Source: a filamentous cyanobacterium ESFC-1 (lineage in GTDB: Bacteria > Cyanobacteriota > Cyanobacteriia > Cyanobacteriales > Spirulinaceae). Taken from it: a DNA stretch of 64,000 nucleotides. Of this stretch, positions 1-8,870 are shown one piece after another. Location: assembly GCA_000380225.1 (NCBI GenBank), contig KB904821.1, forward strand, positions 2,146,601 to 2,210,600. Direction: 5' to 3'. A program made the translations under genes and the position numbers. Each line of letters begins with the position of its first letter. Within the stretch, counting starts at the first letter, position 1. Below the pieces are notes generated by a model that saw nothing but the letters and a program-made list of their open reading frames with translations, ran no database searches and was not told the DNA's origin.

Positions 1-489
1 ATGTTAGGTGTAGCTGGTGTCTTCGGCGGCGCATTATTCAGCGCCATGCACGGTAGCTTGGTCACCTCCAGCTTAGTGCGTGAAACCACCGAGATCGAAT
101 CTCAAAACTACGGTTACAAATTCGGTCAAGAAGAAGAAACCTACAACATCGTAGCTGCTCACGGTTACTTCGGTCGCTTAATCTTCCAATATGCGTCCTT
201 CAACAATAGCCGCGCATTACACTTCTTCTTAGGCGCATGGCCGGTCATCGGTATCTGGTTCACCGCAATGGGTATCAGCACCATGGCTTTCAACCTCAAC
301 GGCTTCAACTTCAACCAATCCATCTTGGATTCACAAGGTCGCGTCGTGAACACCTGGGCAGATGTCCTGAACCGCGCTAACCTCGGTTTTGAAGTAATGC
401 ACGAACGCAACGCTCACAACTTCCCCTTAGACTTGGCGAGTGGCGAAGCAGCTCCGGTTGCTTTAACCGCCCCTTCCATCAACGGGTAA
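1..489 (+). CDS. psbA: Photosystem II D1 protein, C-terminal part (5' end outside window)
   Basis: This is the C-terminal 162 residues of the D1 reaction-centre protein of photosystem II, a thylakoid membrane protein. The ATG at base 1 is an internal methionine, not the start: the numbering fits residues 199-360 of the standard 360-residue D1. In D1 numbering the QB-site and iron ligands H215, S264 and H272 are visible, as are the manganese-cluster ligands H332, E333, H337, D342 and the terminal A344, which is followed by the usual 16-residue extension removed by the CtpA protease. All key residues are intact, so the gene looks functional. Which D1 isoform it is cannot be judged without the N-terminal half. 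Confidence 0.98.
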   Translation: MLGVAGVFGGALFSAMHGSLVTSSLVRETTEIESQNYGYKFGQEEETYNIVAAHGYFGRLIFQYASFNNSRALHFFLGAWPVIGIWFTAMGISTMAFNLNGFNFNQSILDSQGRVVNTWADVLNRANLGFEVMHERNAHNFPLDLASGEAAPVALTAPSING

Positions 490-522
490 TCTTGAAAGCG
501 AAACTAGCTTCTAGATAATTAA

Positions 523-558
523 AATAAGCACTCTCCTTCGGGGGGGTGCTTATTTTTT
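523..558 (+). terminator. Intrinsic terminator of psbA
   Basis: A perfect 9-bp stem (AATAAGCAC at 523-531 with GTGCTTATT at 546-554), extended by C/G pairs around a TTCG-containing loop, is followed by a T-rich run. It lies 34 bases after the psbA stop. Confidence 0.9.
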
Positions 559-721
559 TGTAACTTGTTAGATTTGACGCTATGTTAGAGCTAGGAGTAA
601 ATTGCCCGGTTTTAATTTTTTAAGATGGGGCATTGCTTTTTCAGACCACGCACCCCCAGAACAAAACGAATAGTTGGGATGGGAGGTGTACGAATCCAGG
701 GGAGTTTGTAAGATTTGACCG

Positions 722-1096
722 ATGTCTCTTGAAAATTTAAAGCCGGCCTCCAAGGCAGATGCTATTGTTTACGCGCCCTACTTTCAAGGAACGAAGCGTA
801 ATCTCCTGCCACTTGCCATTGGTCTTTATCAAAGCGGATCGCTAGAAGGCGAACGTCACATCGAAGGGGGTCACAGCATTCCCTTTGTGGCATCTTGGTA
901 TGTTTCCAAATTACCTGCCGAGTTAACTCTTTGCCGTTTACAGTTTGATGGTAATGCCGATCTAAGCTATGAAGTGAAGATGCAAAATTCTGAGTTTGTG
1001 GATTACTTAATCGAAGTCATCATGAACTATAAGCGATCGCGAATTACTGACTTTTCGCGGTCATTCTACCGGAAATTACTGCGGATTGATAGCTAA
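722..1096 (+). CDS. ebsA: EbsA-like type IV pilus biogenesis/biofilm-suppression protein
   Basis: This is a 124-residue soluble protein without signal peptide or membrane segment. Its sequence pattern (an N-terminal VYAPYFQG stretch, SLEGERHIEGG near residue 43, FDGNADLSYEV near residue 76 and a C-terminal TDFSRSFYRKLLRI) matches from memory the small cyanobacterial family named EbsA. In Synechococcus elongatus EbsA works with PilB and Hfq in type IV pilus assembly and suppression of biofilm formation. The name rests on family recollection, not a search; the fallback is a conserved cyanobacterial protein of unknown function. It begins in the spacer after psbA and is followed after 51 bases by the DRTGG protein, possibly as one transcript. 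A GGGGAG stretch lies about 15 bases before the ATG, too far for a strong ribosome site. Confidence 0.62.
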   Translation: MSLENLKPASKADAIVYAPYFQGTKRNLLPLAIGLYQSGSLEGERHIEGGHSIPFVASWYVSKLPAELTLCRLQFDGNADLSYEVKMQNSEFVDYLIEVIMNYKRSRITDFSRSFYRKLLRIDS

Positions 1097-1147
1097 ACTA
1101 AAAAGTTGAAGCAAAATTATGAAGCAGTATCATTAAGGAGTGAGGGT

Positions 1148-2245
1148 GTGGCCAAAGCCAAATACTTATTTATCGGATCGACAGCCCAGTACAGTGGCAA
1201 AACAGCAACCACTTTCGGCATTACGCAACAACTACGGCAAAAAGGAATTAGCCTCGCTTATAGTAAGCCCCTAGGGTTTTGCAGCGAACTTAATCCTCAG
1301 CCTAGCCCCGAAGATGCAGATGTAAACTTTATCACCAAAGCGTTACAGTTATCCTCGCACCAAGTAAAGCCTCCCTTTATCTGTCTCAATGAAGCGACGA
1401 TCGCGCAACAACTTCAGAAGACGGACAACATGAAGCCGTCTAACACTTTGTTGGATTATTACCAAGACCTGGATGCCGACTTAGTATTACTCGAAGGCCC
1501 CAGTAGTTTGGCTGAGGGAAGTTTGTTTAATATGTCAGTGAGTCACATGGCTGACGAACTAGAGGCTTCAGTGCTGTTGGTGACGCGCTGTAAATCGCCA
1601 GCGTTGTTAGTCGTTGACGAGCTTTTGGCAGCAAAACAAGAACTTGGCGATCGCCTGGTGGGTATTTTTATTAACGATATTCCCCTCGAACACCTCGACG
1701 GTATGCAAACCATTGTCAAGCCCTTCTTAGAGAAACAAGGTATCTCCGTGTTGGGCTTACTTCCCCACAACAGCTTACTCAACAGCGTGAGTGTGCGGGA
1801 ACTGACGCAACAACTTAATGCCAGAGTTTTGTGTCGCTCCGATCGCCTCGACTTGATGGTTGAAAGTTTAGTCATTGGGGCGATGAACGTTAACTCAGCC
1901 CTCGAATACTTCCGCAAAGGACGTAACATGGCCGTGGTTACCGGGGGCGATCGCCCCGAATTGCAGTTATCCGCCCTGGAAACTTCAACCAACTGCTTGA
2001 TTCTCACCGGCCACAGTCAACCCCAAGACTTTATTCTCAATCGGGCCGAAGACCTCGAAATCCCCATTTTATCCGTCGATCTCGATACCTTAACCACCGT
2101 CGAAATCGCCGATCGCGCCTTTGGTCATGTCCGCTTGCAAGAACAAATTAAAGTCGATTGCATCCAAGAATTGATGCAAGATTGCTTTGACGGCGAACGA
2201 TTGATAGCTCAACTGGGCTTAAATCCGGCGGTTTCCGCTTCCTAA
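1148..2245 (+). CDS. Phosphotransacetylase-family protein (BioD-like P-loop + DRTGG domain)
   Basis: This is a 365-residue cytoplasmic protein. The N-terminal part (about residues 5-210) resembles the dethiobiotin-synthetase-like P-loop fold, with GSTAQYSGKTATT as Walker A near residue 10. The C-terminal part (about 215-330) looks like the regulatory DRTGG domain found in bacterial Pta and in CBS proteins. The catalytic PTA_PTB domain of true phosphotransacetylases is absent at this length, so acetyl-transfer activity should not be assumed. The GTG at 1148 is chosen as start because AAGGAG (1135-1140) lies 7 bases upstream; a longer reading from TTG at 1106 has no such signal. It may be co-transcribed with the EbsA-like gene. 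Confidence 0.8.
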   Translation: MAKAKYLFIGSTAQYSGKTATTFGITQQLRQKGISLAYSKPLGFCSELNPQPSPEDADVNFITKALQLSSHQVKPPFICLNEATIAQQLQKTDNMKPSNTLLDYYQDLDADLVLLEGPSSLAEGSLFNMSVSHMADELEASVLLVTRCKSPALLVVDELLAAKQELGDRLVGIFINDIPLEHLDGMQTIVKPFLEKQGISVLGLLPHNSLLNSVSVRELTQQLNARVLCRSDRLDLMVESLVIGAMNVNSALEYFRKGRNMAVVTGGDRPELQLSALETSTNCLILTGHSQPQDFILNRAEDLEIPILSVDLDTLTTVEIADRAFGHVRLQEQIKVDCIQELMQDCFDGERLIAQLGLNPAVSAS

Positions 2246-2407
2246 ACAAGTTAGGGTAAACAGATTTCTAGACTGTTTACCCCCATCGTTACCGCCAAAG
2301 TCGCTTTTCTTAACCTGAGAGTGACTAAAATTTGAGACAATTAAACTTAGAAACGCAATTTTTGTAACGCGATCGGTACAGTAGCACGCGAACTCAAGCA
2401 AAACACT

Positions 2408-3625
2408 ATGCAAACCCTGGAAACCACCCAACCGCCAGTGACTGCCGCCCTGGTAGACACCACAATTCACCGCCGTAAAACCCGCCCGGTGCGCGTGAAT
2501 GATGTATTCATCGGTGGCGGCCATCCCGTGGTTGTGCAATCGATGATCAACGAAGACACCCTCGATGTAGAAGGCTCTGTCGCCGCCATTCGCCGCTTGC
2601 ATGAAATGGGCTGCGAAATCGTGCGGGTGACGGTTCCCAGTATGGCTCACGCCAAAGCCCTGGCGCAAATTAAAGAAAAACTAATTAAAACCTATCGAGA
2701 TGTGCCTTTAGTCGCTGATGTGCATCATAACGGCTTGAAAATCGCCCTCGAAGTCGCCAAGCACGTTGATAAAGTGCGAATTAATCCGGGGTTATACGTT
2801 TTTGAAAAACCCAAAAGCGATCGCACCGAATATACAGAAGCCGAATTTGCTGAAATTGGCGACAAAATCCGCGAAACCCTAGAACCTTTGGTGATTTCCC
2901 TGCGAGATCAAGACAAAGCCATGCGAATCGGCGTAAATCATGGCTCTTTGGCCGAACGGATGCTGTTTACCTACGGCGATACTCCCGAAGGCATGGTTGA
3001 GTCGGCTTTAGAGTTTATCCGCATTTGCGAATCCCTCGACTTCCGCAACCTGGTCATTTCTCTCAAAGCCTCCCGCGTCCCGGTGATGTTGGCGGCGTAT
3101 CGCCTGATGGTGCAGCGCATGGACGAGCTAGGCATGGATTATCCCCTACATTTGGGGGTAACTGAAGCCGGGGATGGGGAATATGGTCGCATTAAATCCA
3201 CCGCCGGAATTGCCACCCTCCTCGCAGAAGGCATTGGGGATACAATTCGTGTTTCCCTCACCGAAGCCCCAGAAAAGGAAATTCCGGTGTGTTACAGCAT
3301 TTTGCAAGCCCTGGGACTGCGGAAAACGATGGTCGAGTATGTGGCTTGTCCCTCTTGCGGTCGTACCTTGTTTAACCTCGAAGAAGTGCTGCACAAAGTC
3401 CGCGAAGCCACGAAACATTTAACCGGGTTAGATATTGCTGTTATGGGCTGTATTGTCAATGGCCCAGGAGAAATGGCAGACGCAGATTATGGTTATGTGG
3501 GCAAACAACCGGGATATATTTCTTTGTATCGCGGTCGCGAAGAAATTAAGAAAGTTCCCGAAGACCAAGGGGTGGCTGAGTTGATTAATTTAATTAAAGC
3601 CGATGACCGTTGGGTCGATCCTTAG
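2408..3625 (+). CDS. ispG: 4-hydroxy-3-methylbut-2-en-1-yl diphosphate synthase (ferredoxin)
   Basis: IspG (GcpE) carries out the penultimate step of the MEP isoprenoid pathway, turning methylerythritol cyclodiphosphate into HMBPP with a [4Fe-4S] cluster and, in cyanobacteria, electrons from ferredoxin. The 405-residue length fits bacterial IspG. The TIM-barrel part starts at the [10 protein letters not shown] segment (near residue 23) and contains the SMINEDTLD motif. The C-terminal cluster domain has CPSCGRT (near residue 317) and [10 protein letters not shown] (near 350), giving the three conserved cysteines. It stands alone with a 162-base leader and its own terminator. The pathway feeds carotenoids, phytol and quinones. 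Confidence 0.97.
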   Translation: MQTLETTQPPVTAALVDTTIHRRKTRPVRVNDVFIGGGHPVVVQSMINEDTLDVEGSVAAIRRLHEMGCEIVRVTVPSMAHAKALAQIKEKLIKTYRDVPLVADVHHNGLKIALEVAKHVDKVRINPGLYVFEKPKSDRTEYTEAEFAEIGDKIRETLEPLVISLRDQDKAMRIGVNHGSLAERMLFTYGDTPEGMVESALEFIRICESLDFRNLVISLKASRVPVMLAAYRLMVQRMDELGMDYPLHLGVTEAGDGEYGRIKSTAGIATLLAEGIGDTIRVSLTEAPEKEIPVCYSILQALGLRKTMVEYVACPSCGRTLFNLEEVLHKVREATKHLTGLDIAVMGCIVNGPGEMADADYGYVGKQPGYISLYRGREEIKKVPEDQGVAELINLIKADDRWVDP

Positions 3626-3653
3626 ATTGGTCTTTGAGAGGGTAATACAACAG

Positions 3654-3692
3654 ATCGCGCTTTCTTCTGACCCGAGGAAGGCGCGATTTTTA
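3654..3692 (+). terminator. Intrinsic terminator of ispG
   Basis: The inverted repeat ATCGCGC (3654-3660) and GCGCGAT (3681-3687), with partly paired inner bases, is followed by TTTTTAG. It lies about 30 bases after the ispG stop. Confidence 0.75.
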
Positions 3693-3906
3693 GTTTATTT
3701 TTGCTGAATTTATTATTCTGCGATTGAAGAATAATAAGGGCATAAAATCAACAGTATTTAAGCCAAAGTTGAGATTGAGTATTGAAACTATAAACTCTTA
3801 GCTTAAAGCGATAAAAGCGATCGCAGATTGAGATTAAATATTGTAGGATTAGGGCGTAAGCTCGATTGAGTTTGCCTTGGTGTTCACATTTAGGCAACTT
3901 CAAAAA

Positions 3907-5874
3907 ATGATGATTCCTAGCATTTGCGCTTATTTTCAAGGTCAAAACTTGCGATCGCTCCTCGATCGGGTTTGTGCCGAAATAAAGTTAGCAACAGGTG
4001 ACGACAACCTGTTACTGCTAGGGTATCGCTGGCAACTGGCAACATTATTGAATGAGACAGAGATCATCTCAGAAACAGAATATCTTAAGCAATGTGACGA
4101 TCGCGCCGCGAATCAAGCCAGGGCTTGGTATTTTTTCCTCAAAGCTCAACGTTTATATTGGTGCGATCGCCCCGAAGAAGCCTATAGCTGTTTGCAAAAT
4201 ATTAAAACCGAAATTTTAAGTCTAGATGACCCCGAAATTAGCGCCGATTATTATTTTTATAATTTATTATGTTTGGCGGCACAAAACCATACCGATTTAG
4301 CTCAACATTATCGCCAAGCTTTACAAAATTTATTGAGCGATCGCCCTCAATGGCTCTATAAACTAGATTTAGTCAATGGGGCCCTCAGCCGCGACCAATC
4401 CGCTTTACACCACTACGAAAAAGCGATCGCGCATTTGCGCCCATTGCAGCTTAATCCCTATTTAGCTTTGAGTTATCAACTGCTGGCCCAACATTGGCAA
4501 GCTCAAGGCTACGATCAACAAGCCCAAGTCTTTGAACAACAAGCCCTGCGGGAATTTCAAGCCTGGGGTGCGATCGCCGTCGTGCAGCATTTTCAATTCC
4601 CTCCAGAAAACAGTTGCGATCGCTTAATGGAGGCTTTGCATCATCTCCACCAAAGCCCCGATCTAAACACCGCTTGCGATCGCGCGATCGCCTTGGGCTT
4701 AGAATTTCTACCCGCACAACGGGGAGTCATTTACCGTTACCAAGACAAAACCTGGGTTCAACAAACCGCATCTCCCGACACCCCCGACTGGCCGGTGGCT
4801 TGGTTAACCACCCTAGCTGAAACGCCCGAAATTACCTTTATTAGCGCTTCGGAGTCAAATCTCCCCCCCGACCCCTACTTCGCAACCCACCCACCCCAGC
4901 AAGCCTGGAAATGGCCGCTCGTCAGCCGCGATCGCTTTTGGGGGATATTGTACCTCGAAAGCGAATCCGGCTCTCTCCCCCCCAAGCCCCCCTTACTACA
5001 ATGGCTGACTCAGTGGCTCGCCCAACAATATGAAAGCGATCGCTTACGGTATAGATTAACAACCATGCAAGAACGCGCGATCGCCCAAGAACGATTTGCC
5101 TCTCTCGGCGCACTCACCGCCGGAATTGCCCACGAAATCAAAAATCCCTTAAACTTTGTTAACAACTTCGCCGAATTATCCGCCGAACTGACCCAAGAAC
5201 TCCTAGAAGAACTCGCTCAACAACAAGAAAAATTTGATTCAGAAACTTGGGACTATCTCCAAGAAATTTTCGACGATCTCAGCCAAAATCTCGACCGCAT
5301 CGAGCATCATGGTAAACGGGCTGATAGTATTATTCGGGGGATGTTACTGCATTCCCGTTCGAGTACCCACGACCCTCGCGTTAGCGTTGATATCAATGCC
5401 CTGCTGGCCGAATACGTCAACTTGGCCTATCACGGGATGCGGGCCAAAGACTCAGAATTTAACATTACCATTGAAAGCCACTACGACCCTAACCTACAAC
5501 CGATCCAAGCCGTCCCCCAAAATCTGAGTCGAGCCTTTCTCAATTTAATTAATAACGCTTGTCACGCCACCCGCGATCGCGTCCGCCAAGAAACCCAACA
5601 AGAGCCTAATTACACTCCCACCCTAACCGTCAAAACCCAAGACTTAGGGGAAAACGTCAAAATTTGCATTCGCGATAATGGAACCGGCATTCCCCCCCAT
5701 ATTCGCCAACGGATTTTCGAGCCATTTTTCACCACCAAGCCCACCGGAATTGGCACTGGGTTGGGATTATCCATTAGTCGAGATATCATCGAGAAAGAAC
5801 ACCAAGGCCAATTACAAATTGATACCGAGGTGAACCAATACACTGAATTTATTTTGACCTTACCCAAACGTTAA
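3907..5874 (+). CDS. Sensor histidine kinase with helical N-terminus and GAF-like domain
   Basis: This is a 655-residue cytosolic histidine kinase without a convincing membrane segment. Residues about 20-230 form an alpha-helical, TPR-like stretch; about 235-375 resemble a GAF domain. The kinase core has the H box AHEIKNP near residue 407, the N box NLINNACHA near 550, DNGTGIPP near 590 and GTGLGLS near 617. An insert of about 35 residues lengthens the dimerisation helices after the H box, as in NtrB/ZraS-like kinases. The start is uncertain: ATG codons lie at 3907 and 3910, a GTG at 3880, and none has a clear Shine-Dalgarno. It is followed after 31 bases by a lone receiver and then a hybrid kinase, which suggests one signalling operon. 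The signal is unknown. Confidence 0.9.
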   Translation: MMIPSICAYFQGQNLRSLLDRVCAEIKLATGDDNLLLLGYRWQLATLLNETEIISETEYLKQCDDRAANQARAWYFFLKAQRLYWCDRPEEAYSCLQNIKTEILSLDDPEISADYYFYNLLCLAAQNHTDLAQHYRQALQNLLSDRPQWLYKLDLVNGALSRDQSALHHYEKAIAHLRPLQLNPYLALSYQLLAQHWQAQGYDQQAQVFEQQALREFQAWGAIAVVQHFQFPPENSCDRLMEALHHLHQSPDLNTACDRAIALGLEFLPAQRGVIYRYQDKTWVQQTASPDTPDWPVAWLTTLAETPEITFISASESNLPPDPYFATHPPQQAWKWPLVSRDRFWGILYLESESGSLPPKPPLLQWLTQWLAQQYESDRLRYRLTTMQERAIAQERFASLGALTAGIAHEIKNPLNFVNNFAELSAELTQELLEELAQQQEKFDSETWDYLQEIFDDLSQNLDRIEHHGKRADSIIRGMLLHSRSSTHDPRVSVDINALLAEYVNLAYHGMRAKDSEFNITIESHYDPNLQPIQAVPQNLSRAFLNLINNACHATRDRVRQETQQEPNYTPTLTVKTQDLGENVKICIRDNGTGIPPHIRQRIFEPFFTTKPTGIGTGLGLSISRDIIEKEHQGQLQIDTEVNQYTEFILTLPKR

Positions 5875-5905
5875 AAACACTAAAACTGTGTCACCGGAAA
5901 AAAGC

Positions 5906-6283
5906 ATGAAAATTATGGTGGTTGATGACGAAGAAGACGTACAGTTACTTTTTCGCCAAAAATTTCGCAAAGAAATCCGCAAAGGACTCCTCGATTTTCA
6001 CTTTGCCTTTTCAGCCCAAGCAGCTTTGGACTATTTAAAAAACGCCGAACCGAATAACTTAGTGTTGATTCTTTCGGATATTAATATGCCAGGGATGAAT
6101 GGGTTAGAACTCCTTAAAGCTATCAAAGCCCAGTTTCCCCACTTAAAAGTTTTTATGATGACTGCTTACGGGGACAATGAAAACCATCATAAAGCCCAAG
6201 AATATGGGGCTGATGATTATCTCAACAAACCTGTAGAATTTGAACATCTTAAGCAAAAAATTTTTGAGCTTTCTGACCATTAA
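5906..6283 (+). CDS. Single-domain response regulator (CheY-like receiver)
   Basis: This is a 125-residue stand-alone receiver with no output domain. The acidic pocket DDEED is near residue 7, the phosphoacceptor aspartate lies in LILSDINMPGMNG (near residue 56), the T/A switch is in MMTAYGD, and the lysine in NKPVEF. The ATG at 5906 is preferred over GTG 5888 because a GGAAAA stretch precedes it and the protein then begins at the first beta strand. It lies between two histidine kinases and is a likely phosphate acceptor of either. It closely resembles the receiver of the next gene (shared [20 protein letters not shown] helix), a sign of local duplication. Confidence 0.93.
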   Translation: MKIMVVDDEEDVQLLFRQKFRKEIRKGLLDFHFAFSAQAALDYLKNAEPNNLVLILSDINMPGMNGLELLKAIKAQFPHLKVFMMTAYGDNENHHKAQEYGADDYLNKPVEFEHLKQKIFELSDH

Positions 6284-6311
6284 TCGCCTCTAGATTGTGT
6301 GATTTTAGATC

Positions 6312-8783
6312 ATGCCTGCTAAAATTCTGGTTGTGGATGATGAGCCTGATTTAGAAATCCTCATCCGCCAAAAATTCCGTAAAAAAATTCGCCGCAAAGA
6401 ATTACAATTTCTTTTTGCGAATAATGGGGTAGAAGCTCTGACAATACTGCCAGCCCAACCGGATATTGATATCATTTTAACGGATATCAATATGCCAGAA
6501 ATGGATGGTTTAACCCTGTTGACCCGCTTGGCTGAGTTAAATTATCCCACCCTGAAAACTATTGTTATTTCGGCTTATGGTGACCTCGAAAGAATTAGAA
6601 TTGCTATGAATCGGGGGGCCTTTGACTTTTTAACCAAGCCCATTGATTTACAAGACTTAGAAATCACCACTTATCGCACCCTCGACCACGTTAAACAACT
6701 CAAAGAAGCCCAAGCCCAAAAACGTTTAGCCGAACAAGCTCAAGCCGAACTCCTCAAAAACCAAACCCTACGAGAAAGTGAAAAACGCCTCACGCAATTT
6801 CTCGATGCGGTTCCTATTGGCGTGTTTGTCGTGGATGCGACAGGTGAGCCTTATTATGCGAACCCCACCGCTCAAGAAATTCTGGGGTTTGCCTTGAATG
6901 AGCCGCAAAATATTGAAGCCCTGACCGACATTTATCAAGTTTATATCCCCGGTAGCCCAACCCCTTATCCACCAGCCGAACAGCCGATTTTACGGGCGCT
7001 ACAGGGAGAAAATGCGACCTTAGATGATGCCGAAATTCATCGCCAGGAAACGATTGTTCCCATTGAAATATCGGCCACGCCGATTTTTGATGAAACCGGG
7101 GAAATTGTCTACGCGATCGCGGCCTTTAAAGACATTAGCCAACGCAAAGAAGCCGAAGCCGAACGGTTACAGTTTACCCAAGCCCTAGAAATCAAAACCG
7201 AACAACTGGCCGAATCAAATCGTACCCTCGAACAAAAGGTAAACGAACGCACAGCCCAACTGGCCGCCAGTATGCGAAATGCCGAACAAGCCCAAGCGGA
7301 AGCCGAAGCGGCCAACCAGGCCAAAAGTGCCTTTTTGGCCAATATGAGTCACGAACTTCGCACCCCCCTCAATGCCATTCTGGGCTTTACCCAGTTAATG
7401 CGACACGACCCGATTGTGAATCCCAAGCACAAAGAATATCTCGAAATTGTCAGTCATAGCGGCGAGCATCTTTTAGCTTTGATTAATGATGTCTTGGAAA
7501 TGTCAAAAATCGAAGCCGGACGGGTTTCATTTAATGAAAATAGCTTTGATTTGTTTCATTTACTCAATTCTTTAGAGGAAATGCTCGAACTCAAAGCCCT
7601 GGCGAAAAATTTAAAATTAATTTTTGAGCGCCATCAGGATGTTCCCCATTACGTTCGCACCGATGAAGGAAAATTGCGACAGGTTTTGATTAATTTAATT
7701 GGCAATGCGATTAAATTTACCGACCAGGGCTATGTGCAGTTACAAGTCGGCTGTGTTCAAGAAAGCCACCAATTCCCCAATCCAGAGCAAGTTGTTGTGT
7801 TAACCTTTACCGTCACAGATACGGGTCAAGGTATTGCGGCTGAAGAAATGGATGGCTTATTTGTGGCTTTTGTACAAACGGAAAGCGGTCGTAAAACGCA
7901 ATCGGGAACGGGGTTGGGTTTGCCGATTAGCCGTCAATTTGTGCGGTTGATGGGAGGAGATATTAGCGTCGAAAGCGAACCGAATCAAGGAACCACGGTT
8001 GCTTTTGAAGTCCAAGCCACCCTGGCCGATTCGCGGGAAATCGTCCAGCCCAAAATCTCGAAACGACCCACCGCGATCGCGCCGGATCAACCGGAGTATC
8101 GTATTTTAGTAGTAGAAGATAAATTTGACAATCGCGGTGTCTTGGTGGAGTTATTTCAGCGTGTGGGCTTTTCGGTAGAAGAAGCTCGCAACGGTCAAGA
8201 AGCGATAGAATTGTGGGAAGCTTGGCAACCTCATCTGATTTGGATGGATATGAGAATGCCTGTGATGGATGGCTATAAAGCTACCCAAGAAATTCGTCGT
8301 CGCGAACGGGTGCAGTGGGGAGAACGTTCGAGTTGGCGGCAAGAAGATAGTATGAGTTTTAAAAATCGTACTGTTATTATTGCCTTAACCGCGATCGCGT
8401 TTGAAGAAGAAAAAGCGGTGGTTTTATCTTCGGGTTGCGATGAAGTAATCCTCAAACCCTTCCAAGAAGCGGTTTTGTTTGACAAGATGAGCGAACATTT
8501 GGGAGTTCGTTTTATTTATAATTTGGATACTCCCCCAAACCCCGGTACTGAACCCCAGGGGGAAAAAGGTTTAAAAGAACTCGATCCCGAAGCTTTAGCT
8601 TTTATGTCCGAGGAATGGTTGGCAGATTTACATCAAGCGGCAATTTGTGCCGATGCGGAGTTGGTTTTAAATCTATTAAACGATTTACCCCACGAACAGC
8701 AATCGCTCCGTTTGGCTTTAATTGATTTAGTGGACAATTTCAGTTTTGAAGAGATTGTCGATTTGACAGAGAACAGAAATTAA
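6312..8783 (+). CDS. Hybrid histidine kinase: REC-PAS-HisKA-HATPase-REC
   Basis: This is an 823-residue cytosolic hybrid kinase. Order: receiver (residues 3-120, phosphoacceptor in [11 protein letters not shown]), coiled coil, PAS (about 160-275), second coiled coil, HisKA with [11 protein letters not shown] near 350, HATPase_c (about 450-570, with GTGLGLP), and a second receiver from about 598 ([12 protein letters not shown]). The last 80 residues carry no recognised domain; they could be a degenerate Hpt-like bundle, but no clear phosphohistidine motif is seen. The second receiver has an insertion ([15 protein letters not shown]) between its aspartate and the threonine region. It begins 28 bases after the lone receiver, so the three genes probably act as one phosphorelay. 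Confidence 0.93.
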   Translation: MPAKILVVDDEPDLEILIRQKFRKKIRRKELQFLFANNGVEALTILPAQPDIDIILTDINMPEMDGLTLLTRLAELNYPTLKTIVISAYGDLERIRIAMNRGAFDFLTKPIDLQDLEITTYRTLDHVKQLKEAQAQKRLAEQAQAELLKNQTLRESEKRLTQFLDAVPIGVFVVDATGEPYYANPTAQEILGFALNEPQNIEALTDIYQVYIPGSPTPYPPAEQPILRALQGENATLDDAEIHRQETIVPIEISATPIFDETGEIVYAIAAFKDISQRKEAEAERLQFTQALEIKTEQLAESNRTLEQKVNERTAQLAASMRNAEQAQAEAEAANQAKSAFLANMSHELRTPLNAILGFTQLMRHDPIVNPKHKEYLEIVSHSGEHLLALINDVLEMSKIEAGRVSFNENSFDLFHLLNSLEEMLELKALAKNLKLIFERHQDVPHYVRTDEGKLRQVLINLIGNAIKFTDQGYVQLQVGCVQESHQFPNPEQVVVLTFTVTDTGQGIAAEEMDGLFVAFVQTESGRKTQSGTGLGLPISRQFVRLMGGDISVESEPNQGTTVAFEVQATLADSREIVQPKISKRPTAIAPDQPEYRILVVEDKFDNRGVLVELFQRVGFSVEEARNGQEAIELWEAWQPHLIWMDMRMPVMDGYKATQEIRRRERVQWGERSSWRQEDSMSFKNRTVIIALTAIAFEEEKAVVLSSGCDEVILKPFQEAVLFDKMSEHLGVRFIYNLDTPPNPGTEPQGEKGLKELDPEALAFMSEEWLADLHQAAICADAELVLNLLNDLPHEQQSLRLALIDLVDNFSFEEIVDLTENRN

Positions 8784-8870
8784 GGGCGGGGATCGCTTGA
8801 TTCAATAAGAGTTCAACGCGTTACCATAATATAAACTGACGAGAAACCTGGGGTAAGGTTAGAACATCTT

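Noticed and set aside
1543-2007. Long minus-strand frame inside the DRTGG-domain gene
   Set aside because: Antisense shadow of a well supported gene, serine- and arginine-rich.
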